Both the position numbers and the translations under genes were made by a program. From contig NZ_QHJH01000028.1 of assembly GCF_003947455.1 (NCBI RefSeq), positions 1 through 61,933 of the forward strand: DNA of 61,933 bases, read 5' to 3'. Of the stretch, positions 1-8,218 are shown in pieces. Origin of the DNA: Streptomyces sp. WAC 04229 (GTDB lineage Bacteria > Actinomycetota > Actinomycetes > Streptomycetales > Streptomycetaceae). Numbering within the stretch: position 1 is the first letter of the stretch; the number at the start of each line of letters is the position of its first letter. Below the pieces are notes generated by a model. That model had not been told where the DNA came from. It was given only the letters and a program-made list of their open reading frames with translations, and searched no databases.

Positions 1-365
1 GGGCGAGCGTGAGCGGGGCGGCCGGGAAAGCGGTGGGCTTCGCGATGGCCCAGATCGGCAAACCGTACGTATGGGGAGCCGTGGGCCCTTCGTCGTACGA
101 CTGCTCGGGACTCACCTCCGCCGCGTGGGCGGCCGCCGGGCACCCCATTCCGCGTACCTCGCAGGCGCAGTGGCAGGGCCTGACCCGGGTCGGCCTCTCG
201 TCCGCGCGCCCCGGTGACCTGATCATCTACTACAACGACGCCACGCACGTGGGCATGTACATCGGAGGCGGACAGATGGTCCACGCCCCACGGCCCGGAC
301 GCTCGATCACGACCGCGCCCGCCGCCTCCATGCCCATCCTCGGTGTGGTCCGACCCGGAGTCTGA
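1..365 (+). CDS. NlpC/P60 family cysteine peptidase, C-terminal part (5' end outside window)
   Basis: The reading frame is open from the first base, so the gene starts upstream of the window; the GTG at 9 is probably an internal codon. The visible 120 or so residues form a complete NlpC/P60 (peptidase C40) domain. The nucleophile is in YDCSGLTSAAW, the catalytic His region is ATHVGMYIGGGQMVHAP, and IGKPYVWGA leads into the domain. Such enzymes cut peptide stems of cell-wall murein and are normally exported, but the signal and any N-terminal domains lie outside. The next gene begins 4 bp after the stop, so the two are probably cotranscribed. Confidence 0.88.
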   Translation, partial: ASVSGAAGKAVGFAMAQIGKPYVWGAVGPSSYDCSGLTSAAWAAAGHPIPRTSQAQWQGLTRVGLSSARPGDLIIYYNDATHVGMYIGGGQMVHAPRPGRSITTAPAASMPILGVVRPGV

Positions 366-369
366 GCGT

Positions 370-1281
370 ATGCCCCACTCGCCGACACCCCGTGACAAGG
401 GGAACCTGCCCGTCCTCAGCGCACCGCCGCTGATCCGACTCGACGCGTACGTCGCCGAGGACGGGTCGACGGTGGTCAACGGCCATCTGCTGGAGATGGG
501 CGGCATGCGTCCGGCCAACGAGGCGATCCTCGACGCCATCGCCATGTTCGCCCGGACCCTGGGGGCCCCGGTGGCGGCGACCGTCATCGACCGCCCCGCC
601 CAGCAGGTGGCGCGCCTGCGGGTCTACCCGGACGGCTCCAGCCGGACCATCGCCGAGGAGGAGGACCTGCCGCCCGGCCGCGAGCGCACCGCCGCGGAGG
701 AGGAGGCGTTCCCCCCGCTCGCCCGCGTCGAGCGCATCATCCAGCACACGCAGCGCGAGGAGCTGCACGCCGCGTTCGTCCTCGCCAGCGCGCTGCGCGA
801 GCACCTGTCGCTGCGACGGGGCGCGGAGGACGAACTCTCCCTGGAGGCACGGGCGATAGAGGCGTACATCGCCTACCTGCGGGGCGACTACATGATCTCC
901 ACCGTGCTCGCGCTGACCGTCGCGCGGATCCGCTGCCGCACCGACCTGAACCGGGCCGCACCCGAGGTCGCCCGGGCCACCGCGGCGTGGCAGCGGCTGT
1001 GGGACGAGGGCCAGGTCGCGACCCGGGGGCAGGAACTGCTCCGCATGTGGGAGCGGTTGTCGGCGGAGGGCCTGCTGCACGATCCGTCCCACCACGCCAT
1101 GGCCCAGGCGGTCCGGACCCGGCTCGAACGGGGCAGCCGGTACGTGGAGAGCCCGGCCCCCGCCACGGCGGCGGCGCTGCCGGCGGCACCGTCTCCGGCC
1201 GCCCCCGAGGACAGGCCCCTCAAGCCCACCCGCCGGGGGCTGCGCCGCTTCACTCGCCGCCCCGGCCGCTCAGCCGGCTGA
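370..1281 (+). CDS. conserved hypothetical protein, 303 aa
   Basis: I do not recognise a family. ATG at 370 is chosen because GGAG at 357-360 sits 9 bp upstream and the codon follows the NlpC/P60 stop by 4 bp. The N-terminal half looks like a small alpha/beta domain (LIRLDAYVAEDGSTVVNGHLLE). It is followed by an acidic stretch (EEEDLPPGRERTAAEEEAF), a helical middle section, and an Ala/Pro-rich then Arg-rich tail. There is no signal peptide or membrane segment. Coupling to the peptidase suggests the two act together. Its stop codon lies in the same 12-bp palindrome as the stop of the convergent transporter gene. Confidence 0.8.
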   Translation: MPHSPTPRDKGNLPVLSAPPLIRLDAYVAEDGSTVVNGHLLEMGGMRPANEAILDAIAMFARTLGAPVAATVIDRPAQQVARLRVYPDGSSRTIAEEEDLPPGRERTAAEEEAFPPLARVERIIQHTQREELHAAFVLASALREHLSLRRGAEDELSLEARAIEAYIAYLRGDYMISTVLALTVARIRCRTDLNRAAPEVARATAAWQRLWDEGQVATRGQELLRMWERLSAEGLLHDPSHHAMAQAVRTRLERGSRYVESPAPATAAALPAAPSPAAPEDRPLKPTRRGLRRFTRRPGRSAG

Positions 1282-2694
1282 ACCACCGCCTGCCGCGGGA
1301 GGCACCGGGGTGTCCTTGCCCGACGCGACGGTGGCCGGGGCGGGAGCCTCGCCGGTCACCGCCGCGGGCCGGGCGGGGCCCGCGTCCCGCTCCTCGACGA
1401 ACTCGTGCTCGCCGTCGAGGACTTCGCGTGCGCGGGTGCGGTCCAGGGCACCCTCCCACTTGGACACGGCGAACACGGCGACGCAGTTGCCGAGCAGGTT
1501 GGTGGCCACGCGCATCGTGTCCATGATGCGGTCGACCCCGAGGAGCAGGGCCACGGCGCCCGCCGGGATGACCCCGAGCGCCGAGGCCGTCGCGGACAGG
1601 GCGAGGAAGGCCGAACCGGGCACCCCCGCCATCCCCTTGCTGGTGAGCATCAGGACGAGGACGACGGTGACCTGCTGGCCGAGCGTCAGGTCGACGCCGA
1701 CGGCCTGGGCGATGAACAGGGTCGCGATCGAGAGGTAGATGGACGCGCCGTCGAGGTTGAAGGAGTAGCCGGTGGGCAGCACGAGGCCGACGGCGTCGTC
1801 GCGGCAGCCCGCGTGCCGGAGCTTCTGCATCATGCGGGGCATGACCGTCTCGCTGGAAGCGGTGCCCAGGGCCAGCAGCAGTTCCTCACGGGTGTAGCGC
1901 ACGAACTTCCACAGGCTCACGCCGGTGAACAGCTTGAGCGCGAAGCCCAGCAGAAGCAGGAAGACCAGCGCGACGGCGTAGCAGACGCCGATCAGCTTGC
2001 CGTAGGTGGACAGGGCACCCAGGCCGTACTCCCCGACGAGGTGCGCGGTGGCGCCGAAAACGGCCAGCGGGGCGAGTTTCATGACGAAGCCGACGATCGC
2101 GAAGACGACTTCCTGCGCCTGCTCCACCGCCGGGAGGATGGCGGGCACCTTGGTGTGGCCCAGGTGCAGCACGGCGGCGCCGGCGAGGCAGGCGAGGACG
2201 AGTACCTGGAGGAGGGAGTTCTCGGCGAAGGCGCCGACGGCGCTGTCCGGCAGGGAGTGCAGCAGGAACTCGCTGGTGGACGGCAGTTCACCGCCGCCGG
2301 TCTCGGCGTCGACGGCCGAGGCGTCCAGCGATCCCGGGTCGACGTTCATTCCGCTGCCGGGGCGTACGAGGTTCCCGGCCACCAGTCCGACCGCGAGGGC
2401 GACCGTGGTGGCGACCTCGAACCAGATGAGCGCCTTCAGCCCGATGCGGCCGAAGGCCTTGAGATCCCCGGCCTTGGCGATGCCGGTGACCACCACGCAG
2501 AAGACCAGCGGGGCGATCATCGCCTTGATCAGCCGGATGAATCCGTCACCGAGCGGCTGGACGCTGCTGCCCACCTGTGGCCACAGGCCTCCGACGAGGA
2601 CACCGGCGACCAGGGCACAGGCCACCTGTACGAACAGTGACGCCCGCAGAAAACGGCCGAGGCGACGCGCCAGGGACGGACTGGCATTCGACAC
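1270..2694 (-). CDS. dicarboxylate/amino acid:cation symporter (DAACS family)
   Basis: A secondary transporter of about 474 aa that would use a Na+ or H+ gradient to import C4-dicarboxylates or acidic amino acids. Family hallmarks are present: the serine-rich hairpin LGTASSETVMPRMM, the TM7 motif SFNLDGASIY, and the second hairpin MLTSKGMAGVPGSAFLALSA, followed by the substrate-binding segment DRIMDTMRVATNLLGN. The C-terminal tail of about 65 residues is long and charged. GTG at 2694 is chosen because GAAGGGAG lies about 10 bp upstream; GTG at 2703 would overlap that site. The exact substrate (malate, succinate, fumarate or glutamate) cannot be read from sequence. Confidence 0.9.
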   Translation of the reverse strand: MSNASPSLARRLGRFLRASLFVQVACALVAGVLVGGLWPQVGSSVQPLGDGFIRLIKAMIAPLVFCVVVTGIAKAGDLKAFGRIGLKALIWFEVATTVALAVGLVAGNLVRPGSGMNVDPGSLDASAVDAETGGGELPSTSEFLLHSLPDSAVGAFAENSLLQVLVLACLAGAAVLHLGHTKVPAILPAVEQAQEVVFAIVGFVMKLAPLAVFGATAHLVGEYGLGALSTYGKLIGVCYAVALVFLLLLGFALKLFTGVSLWKFVRYTREELLLALGTASSETVMPRMMQKLRHAGCRDDAVGLVLPTGYSFNLDGASIYLSIATLFIAQAVGVDLTLGQQVTVVLVLMLTSKGMAGVPGSAFLALSATASALGVIPAGAVALLLGVDRIMDTMRVATNLLGNCVAVFAVSKWEGALDRTRAREVLDGEHEFVEERDAGPARPAAVTGEAPAPATVASGKDTPVPPAAGGGSAG

Positions 2695-2717
2695 GGAGCA
2701 CACTCCCTTCCATGCAA

Positions 2718-2732
2718 TTCCATCATGTGGAA
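2718..2732. promoter_or_regulatory. inverted repeat TTCCA-N5-TGGAA, candidate operator
   Basis: A perfect 5-bp inverted repeat (TTCCATCATGTGGAA) sits immediately upstream of the ribosome-binding site of the DAACS transporter gene. The spacing and half-sites resemble operators of IclR-type regulators, which often control organic acid transport. No IclR gene is in the window, so the link is only inferred. Confidence 0.35.
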
Positions 2733-2941
2733 TCAAACTTTCACCGCGAGCCACTATCGAGGGCGTTCGGCCATCAGAGAAGGGTCCGAACCGCAGGTCG
2801 CCGGGACTTTGGCACAAGATCCAAACCCCAAGCGGGAGCAAGGGCCGCACTCACCGACACGGGCGGTCGAAACGGACAGCGCGGGATCGAAGCGCGCCAA
2901 CCCGGTTCCCATGCGGCCGTGTTGTGGCACCATTCGCTGCC

Positions 2942-4357
2942 ATGTCGCCGATAGCCGCGTGGTCGCACAGGTCCGGTCGTCCTCCGTTCGCTGTGCCGCC
3001 CGTGCTCGTCGTGTTCCTCGTGCTGTTCGCGCTGGTGGGTGCCGGCGGGACGAGCGCCGGCGCGGCGGACCGGACGGGGATGTCCGGAGATGCCGCGACG
3101 CCGGACCGGGCACGCTACGACGTGGACCTGCGCGCCGACGCCGACGGCGGTCACTGGACCGGGCGGCAGCGGGTGTCGTTCCAAAACGGGTCCGAACGAC
3201 CGCTGCGCGAGGTGTACCTGCGCCTGTGGGGCAACGGCGAGGACGGGTGCGGCAGGGCCGGTGCGCCGTCGCCCGTCAGGGTCTCGGACGTGCGGGGCGG
3301 TTCGGCCGCGGGTCTCTCCGTGGACTGCACGGCCCTGCGCGTCACCCTGCCGAAGCCCCTCGTGCGCGGCGCGCGTGCCTCGCTCGGCTTCGACGTCTCC
3401 CTCACCGTCCCCGGCCGCAACGCCCGCTTCGGCCGCGAGGACGCCCACCGCTTCCTCGGCAACGCCCTGCCCGTGCTCGCCGTGCACGACGCCGAGGGGT
3501 GGCACCTCGACCCCTATGTGGCCGTCGGCGAGAGCTTCTACGCCCTGGCGAGCGACTTCCGGGTGCGTCTCGACCACCCGTCGGGCCTGAAGGTGCCGAC
3601 GACCGGCCGCACCCGGACCGTGCCCTCGGGCGACCCCGGCCGGACGGTCACCCTCGCCGTCGCCGACCGGGTGCGCGACTTCGCCTGGGCGGCCGGGCCC
3701 TTCCGGACGGCCACGGACATCTCGCCGGGGGGCGTGCGCGTCACGTCGTACTGGGCCGAGGGCACCCCCGCCGCCGGCGTGCGCCTCACCCGCGAGGACG
3801 CCCTCGCGGCGATCGACCGGTTCGGCGAGGAGTTCGGCCGGTATCCGTACGGCGAGATCGACCTGGTGATGACCCCCGGATTCGGCGGCGGCATGGAGTA
3901 CCCGGGGCTCGTCCTGCTCGGCACGACCGAGGAGGGCGGCGCCGTCGTCCACGAGCTGGCGCACCAGTGGTGGTACGGCGTCGTCGGCAACGACGAGTAC
4001 GCCTCCCCCTGGCTGGACGAGAGCTTCGCCCAGTACGCCAACGCCCGGTTCTACGGCTGGGAGACCCGGGACTGCTGGGCCGAGGTGTACTGGCCGGACG
4101 AGGACGCCGCGTTGACGTCCTCGATGGACTACTGGTCGACGCACCCGGGTTCCTACCACCTCGTCTACACGGCCGGGCCCTGCGCGCTGGCCGACCTGGA
4201 GCGCACCCTCGGTGCCGGCTCCATGGCACGGCTCCTCAAGCGGTACGCCCAGGACCACTGGTACGGCGTCTCCACCACCGCCGGCTTCAAGAAGGCCGCC
4301 CAGGCCGTGACGGACCAGGACCTCGGCCCCTTCTGGGAGGCCCACCGCATCAGGTGA
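2942..4357 (+). CDS. secreted M1 family zinc metallopeptidase
   Basis: A 471-aa aminopeptidase-type protein. A basic N-terminus and hydrophobic stretch (VLVVFLVLFALVGAGG) followed by AGAAD form an export signal. A beta-sandwich N-domain precedes the catalytic domain. Zinc ligands fit the M1 pattern exactly: HELAH at 337-341 and Glu360 in WLDESFAQYA (HExxH-x18-E). GGGMEYP stands in for the GAMEN substrate loop. The protein is shorter than full M1 enzymes (about 850 aa) because it lacks the long C-terminal helical domain, as in the small secreted actinobacterial members. ATG 2942 is the only start placing the signal peptide at the N-terminus. It ends 15 bp from the convergent lyase gene. Confidence 0.88.
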   Translation: MSPIAAWSHRSGRPPFAVPPVLVVFLVLFALVGAGGTSAGAADRTGMSGDAATPDRARYDVDLRADADGGHWTGRQRVSFQNGSERPLREVYLRLWGNGEDGCGRAGAPSPVRVSDVRGGSAAGLSVDCTALRVTLPKPLVRGARASLGFDVSLTVPGRNARFGREDAHRFLGNALPVLAVHDAEGWHLDPYVAVGESFYALASDFRVRLDHPSGLKVPTTGRTRTVPSGDPGRTVTLAVADRVRDFAWAAGPFRTATDISPGGVRVTSYWAEGTPAAGVRLTREDALAAIDRFGEEFGRYPYGEIDLVMTPGFGGGMEYPGLVLLGTTEEGGAVVHELAHQWWYGVVGNDEYASPWLDESFAQYANARFYGWETRDCWAEVYWPDEDAALTSSMDYWSTHPGSYHLVYTAGPCALADLERTLGAGSMARLLKRYAQDHWYGVSTTAGFKKAAQAVTDQDLGPFWEAHRIR

Positions 4358-4372
4358 CGGTGGGCGCGGACC

Positions 4373-5824
4373 TCACAGGGCCGCGAAGCGGTCCAGGAGC
4401 CGCTCCGCCTGCCGGATCTCGGAGCTGAGGGGGTGGTCCTCGGCGATGTGCGGCAGCGCGGACGTGGCCAGCCGGTACGCCTCGCGCAGCGGGGTGTCGG
4501 GCAGTTCGGCATCCGCCATCCGCAACGCGCGTACCGCGCCGAGCAGTTCACAGGCCAGGACGGTGCGGTACGCGGCCGTCGCGGTGACCGTGCTGCGTAC
4601 CGCGTGGGTCGAGAAGCTGGCGTGGTCCTCCAGGCCCCGGGAGATCACCGCGGTGCCCAGCGTCACCGGTGAGGCGGCGTGCCGCAGGGTGCCGAGCGCG
4701 TCGTGGGACACGTACTCGAGGATCATGATGCCCGAGCTGCCGGCGGGCCCGTCCGCGAGGAACGGCGGTAGTCCGCTCAGGTCCGGTTCCACCAGGTCGC
4801 TCAGCCGGGCGGCGGACAACTCGGCGATGTGGTGCAGCGCGGCTCGGAGGTAGTCGAAGGCGAGCGCCAACTGGGCCGTGGAGAACTGGCCGTGGTGGTA
4901 GGCCTGGTGGGTCTCCGCGTCGATCAGCGGGTTCTCCGCGGCGGCGTTGACGTCGACCTCCAGCACCTCCCCCACCCGGGCGGCCGCGTCGAGTGCCGCC
5001 CCCTGCACCTGGGGGAAGGCCCGCAGTCCGAACGGGTCCTGCAGCCGCCGCCCGGGAACCGGGTCGCCGGAGCCGGTGAGCAGCCGGCGCAGGTCCGCGG
5101 CGCAGCGCACCGAGCCGGGGTGGGGGCGGGCGGCGTGGACGCGTTCGTCGTAGGCCTCGGCCGAGCCGCCCAGGGCGCGGAAGGTCAGCGCGGTCACGAC
5201 GTGGCTCGCGGCCAGCAGGCGGTTCAGGTCGTGCCAGGCCAGGACGGCCTCGCCGAGCGTGGCGGCGTTGCTGGAGATGAACGCCAGCGCGTCCCCCGGG
5301 CTGATCGGCACCGGTTCGATTCCGCCGGACGCCCAGGGCAGCTCTCCGGCGAGCGTCAGCGCGATCTCCGCCAGGGCCGTCAGGTCGCCGGTGCCGATCG
5401 CGCCACGGGTGTGCACGAGGGGCAGCGCGCCGACCCGCAGGGCCTGCTCCAGCGCCCGCAGCAGACGGGGGTGGACGCCGCTGCCGGCGGCGGCGAGCTG
5501 GTTGAGGCGGATCACCATCACGGCCCGCACCGCGTCGTCGGAGAGGGGCTCCCCGGAACCCCCGGCGTGGCTGCGCAGCAGGCGCAGCCCGTGCAGGTCC
5601 GCCGCTCCCGGGTCGACGACGATGTGGCGGTTGGCCCCGACCCCGGTGGTCCTGCCGTAGACGGCTCCCTTGGCGCCCAGCTCGACGGCCAGTTCGTAAC
5701 TCTGCTCGGCCCTGGTCAGGGCGTCGGGGGTCAGCTCCGTCCACGCGCTGCGCCGGGCCGCGCGGACCACGTCGGTGCAGCGGAGCCCGGCGCCGCTGAT
5801 CTCGATCCGGCTGGTATCGATCAT
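4373..5824 (-). CDS. HAL/PAL-fold ammonia-lyase family protein with altered MIO tripeptide
   Basis: A 483-aa member of the histidine/phenylalanine ammonia-lyase superfamily. Matching landmarks are the catalytic-Tyr motif VYGRTTGVGAN (Tyr56), GDALAFISSNAATLG, LQDPFGLRAFPQVQGA, NAAAENPLID, GQFSTAQLALAFDYLR and LSGLPPFL. The key difference is at residues 141-148, which read GAIGTGDL where the family has GSVGASGDL. One residue is missing and the Ala-Ser-Gly that cyclises into the MIO electrophile is reduced to Gly-Thr-Gly. It may be a lyase with a variant cofactor, an aminomutase-like enzyme, or a non-catalytic paralogue. ATG 5824 follows AGGAGGGGTG. It is divergent from an RpiR regulator coupled to an MFS transporter, which suggests an amino-acid-like catabolic substrate. 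Confidence 0.85.
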   Translation of the reverse strand: MIDTSRIEISGAGLRCTDVVRAARRSAWTELTPDALTRAEQSYELAVELGAKGAVYGRTTGVGANRHIVVDPGAADLHGLRLLRSHAGGSGEPLSDDAVRAVMVIRLNQLAAAGSGVHPRLLRALEQALRVGALPLVHTRGAIGTGDLTALAEIALTLAGELPWASGGIEPVPISPGDALAFISSNAATLGEAVLAWHDLNRLLAASHVVTALTFRALGGSAEAYDERVHAARPHPGSVRCAADLRRLLTGSGDPVPGRRLQDPFGLRAFPQVQGAALDAAARVGEVLEVDVNAAAENPLIDAETHQAYHHGQFSTAQLALAFDYLRAALHHIAELSAARLSDLVEPDLSGLPPFLADGPAGSSGIMILEYVSHDALGTLRHAASPVTLGTAVISRGLEDHASFSTHAVRSTVTATAAYRTVLACELLGAVRALRMADAELPDTPLREAYRLATSALPHIAEDHPLSSEIRQAERLLDRFAAL

Positions 5825-5852
5825 CACCCCTCCTCTTGACAAGTCTTCATTC

Positions 5853-5864
5853 ATTCCTGCGAAT
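5853..5864. promoter_or_regulatory. divergent promoter region with ATTC-N4-GAAT palindrome
   Basis: The 85-bp gap between the lyase gene and the RpiR gene contains ATTCCTGCGAAT. It lies beside a TTCATTCATTCC direct repeat and a TTGACA hexamer at 5836-5841. This is the natural place for an RpiR-type operator controlling both directions. The assignment rests on position and symmetry only. Confidence 0.35.
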
Positions 5865-5909
5865 AGCATGTAACTCTTGATTCGTCGGACTGGCAAGAAG
5901 GAGATCCCG

Positions 5910-6734
5910 GTGCCCCGGTCGCTGCACGAGTTGCTCACTGCCCACCGGCTCACACCGGCGCAGCGCCGCATCGCCAGTTACCTCGCCGAGCGCCCGGTCG
6001 ACGCCGCCGCGCTCACCAGCGCCGAGCTCGCCGAGCGCGCCCAGGTCAGCCAGCCGTCCGTGACCCGGTTCGTCGCGCTGCTGGGCTTCGACGGGTACGG
6101 GGAGTTCCGCCGCTACCTCCGCACGGCGACGGCCGTGCCCGAGGTGCGGCGCGAGGGCAACAAGTTCCAGGCCGCCATCGACGCGGACCTGCGCAACATC
6201 GCCGCCCTGCGCGCCGAGCTGTCGGACGACACCCGGCTGCGCGCGCTCGCCGCGCGGCTGATGGAATCGACGCCGCTGGTCGTCGCGGGCTACCGCGTGT
6301 CGGCGGCACAGGCGGCGTCCTTCGCCTACCTGGCCACCAAGATCCACCCGGACGTCCGGCTGCTGACCGACTCCGGCAGCGTGTTCGGGGACCAGCTGCG
6401 GCACGCCCACCGGAGCGGTGCCCGCACCCTCGTCCTGGTCGCGCTCCCCCGCTACCCGCGGGAGAGCGCGGCTGCTCTCGACCAGGCCCGGGAGCTGGGC
6501 CTGCACACTCTTCTGATCACGGACCGGCTCGTCTCGGCGCTCACCCCCCTCGCCGACGACGTGCTGAGCGCGGGTGTCGCCTCCGAGTTCGTGTTCGACT
6601 CCCACGCCGCGGTGGTCTCGCTGTCCGTGGCACTGGTGGAGGCGATGGCCGACGCGGCCGGCGCCCTCGCCCGGCAACGACTGGAAGGTTTCGAAGACTA
6701 TGCCGCAGAGCACGACCTCTTCCTCCGGGAGTGA
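5910..6734 (+). CDS. MurR/RpiR family transcriptional regulator
   Basis: About 274 aa. The N-terminal RpiR helix-turn-helix is clear (LTPAQRRIASYLAERP, then SAELAERAQVSQPSVTRFVALLGFDGYGEFRRYL). It is followed by a SIS sugar-isomerase-like sensor domain (VVAGYRVSAAQAASFAYLATK, LVLVALPRYPRESAAALDQA). GTG 5910 is preferred over an upstream TTG because AAGAAGGAGA lies 6-8 bp before it. Family members sense phosphosugars or small metabolites. Here the regulator is divergent from the lyase-fold gene and overlaps the MFS gene by 35 bp, so it most likely controls both. Confidence 0.88.
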   Translation: MPRSLHELLTAHRLTPAQRRIASYLAERPVDAAALTSAELAERAQVSQPSVTRFVALLGFDGYGEFRRYLRTATAVPEVRREGNKFQAAIDADLRNIAALRAELSDDTRLRALAARLMESTPLVVAGYRVSAAQAASFAYLATKIHPDVRLLTDSGSVFGDQLRHAHRSGARTLVLVALPRYPRESAAALDQARELGLHTLLITDRLVSALTPLADDVLSAGVASEFVFDSHAAVVSLSVALVEAMADAAGALARQRLEGFEDYAAEHDLFLRE

Positions 6735-8070
6735 CTCGGCCGTCCCCGTCGGAGGCGAGGCGGCGGCCACCGCGTTCGACGACGCCCCCCTCAACCGGTT
6801 CCACCTGCGCATCACGTCCCTGACGTTCTGCGCCAACGCCTCCGACGGCTACGAGCTGGGCATCATCAGCATCGCCCTGCCGCTGATCGCCTCGCAGCTG
6901 GGCTTCGGCACGGTCTGGGAGGGTCTGCTGGGCGCGTCGGCCCTGATCGGCATCTTCCTCGGCAGCGTGATCGTCGGCTGGGCCGCCGACCGGATCGGCC
7001 GCCAGCGGCTGTACACGTGGAACTTCGTGCTGATAGCCGTGGCGTCCGCGGCCGAGTTCTTCGTGACCGGACCGGCCCAGCTGTTCGTGCTGCGGCTGCT
7101 CATCGGCATCGGGATCGGCGCGGACTACGCGCTGGGGCCGACGCTCGTCGCCGAGTTCGTGCCCCGCAGGTACCGCGGAGGGCTGCTCGCCTCGCTGACC
7201 GTCCTGTGGACGGTGGGCTACGTCATCGCCTTCTTCCTGGGCAACTACGTGGTCTCGCTGGGCGACGACGCCTGGCGCTGGCTGCTCGCCTCCAGCTGTG
7301 TGCCGGCGGTGGCCGTGGTGCTGCTCCGCATCGGCGTGCCCGAGTCGCCGCGGTGGCTGCTGGCCAAGGGCCGGGTCGAGCAGGCCCGCGCGGTCGTCCA
7401 CCGGCTCGGCGGTGACACGGAGGCGTTCGCCTCGCTGGTGCGGACCACCCAGGCCGCGGGCGGTGCGGCGAAGGCGCGCTACCGGGACCTGTTCGGCCGT
7501 GACCACTGGCGGCACACCGCCTTCGGCGCTGTCTTCTACAACGCCCAGGTGGTGCCGTACTTCGCGATCTACACCTTCCTGCCGCTGGTCCTGCTGAAGA
7601 TGGGGGTCGGCGAGGAGGACACCACCAGCGACGGCTGGCTGAACGTGTTCCTGCTGGCAGGCAGCGTCGCGGGGCTCTGGTTCGTGGCCAAGGCCTCCCG
7701 CCGCTCCCTGACCATCTGGTCCTTCGTCGTCCTCATCGCCTCGCTCGCGCCGATGGCGATCTGGCCGGACGCCCCCACCGCGGTGCTCTTCCCGCTGTTC
7801 CTGGTCTTCACCTTCACGATGTCGGCCGCGGTCAACCTGGACCAGGTCTACCCGGCCGAACTCTTCCCCACCGACCTGCGCAGCTCCGGCGTGGGCCTGC
7901 TCAACGGGCTCAGCCGGGTGGGTTCGGCCATCGGTACGTTCCTGCTCCCGCTGAGCCTGGACCACCTCGGCTTCTCCCCCACCATGCTGGTGCTGACCCT
8001 GGTCCTGGCCGCGGGGCTGGCCGCGTCGGTCGTCTGGGCCCCGGAGACCAAGAACATGGCGCTCCACTAG
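6700..8070 (+). CDS. MFS metabolite:H+ symporter
   Basis: A 12-TM major facilitator protein of 456 aa. The A-motif is GWAADRIGRQRLYTW. PESPRWLLAKGR at the start of the central loop and PAELFPTDLRSSGVG in the C-terminal half mark the sugar/aromatic-acid/metabolite symporter group. ATG 6700 lies inside the 3' end of the RpiR gene and has GGAAGG upstream; the 35-bp overlap points to translational coupling. It probably imports the substrate handled by the divergent lyase-fold enzyme, but the substrate cannot be named. Confidence 0.88.
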   Translation: MPQSTTSSSGSDSAVPVGGEAAATAFDDAPLNRFHLRITSLTFCANASDGYELGIISIALPLIASQLGFGTVWEGLLGASALIGIFLGSVIVGWAADRIGRQRLYTWNFVLIAVASAAEFFVTGPAQLFVLRLLIGIGIGADYALGPTLVAEFVPRRYRGGLLASLTVLWTVGYVIAFFLGNYVVSLGDDAWRWLLASSCVPAVAVVLLRIGVPESPRWLLAKGRVEQARAVVHRLGGDTEAFASLVRTTQAAGGAAKARYRDLFGRDHWRHTAFGAVFYNAQVVPYFAIYTFLPLVLLKMGVGEEDTTSDGWLNVFLLAGSVAGLWFVAKASRRSLTIWSFVVLIASLAPMAIWPDAPTAVLFPLFLVFTFTMSAAVNLDQVYPAELFPTDLRSSGVGLLNGLSRVGSAIGTFLLPLSLDHLGFSPTMLVLTLVLAAGLAASVVWAPETKNMALH

Positions 8071-8082
8071 CCTCCGCACCCC

Positions 8083-8111
8083 TGCGTACGCCCTCGGCCT
8101 GGGCGTATGCA
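8083..8111 (+). terminator. hairpin after MFS transporter gene
   Basis: An 11-bp stem, TGCGTACGCCC with GGGCGTATGCA and one G-T wobble, closes a 7-base loop just 12 bp after the MFS stop codon. There is no U-tract, which is usual for Streptomyces terminators. Confidence 0.6.
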
Positions 8112-8218
8112 GTTGCGAACCAGGGGTGATCCCTGATCTCCTGACCAGCAACGTGGGACTTCCGGCCGGTTCGCCGTGCGGCGGTCCCAGCCCCCATCCC
8201 CGACCGGCGACAGGACCC

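Noticed and set aside
2006..2941. N-terminal extension of the M1 peptidase gene back to 2006
   Set aside because: It would run antisense through the DAACS gene and bury the signal peptide; ATG 2942 puts the signal at the N-terminus.
5387..5395. Frameshift or sequencing error explaining the altered MIO site in the lyase
   Set aside because: The frame is intact on both sides and exactly one codon is missing, with flanking residues matching the family, so an in-frame change is more likely.
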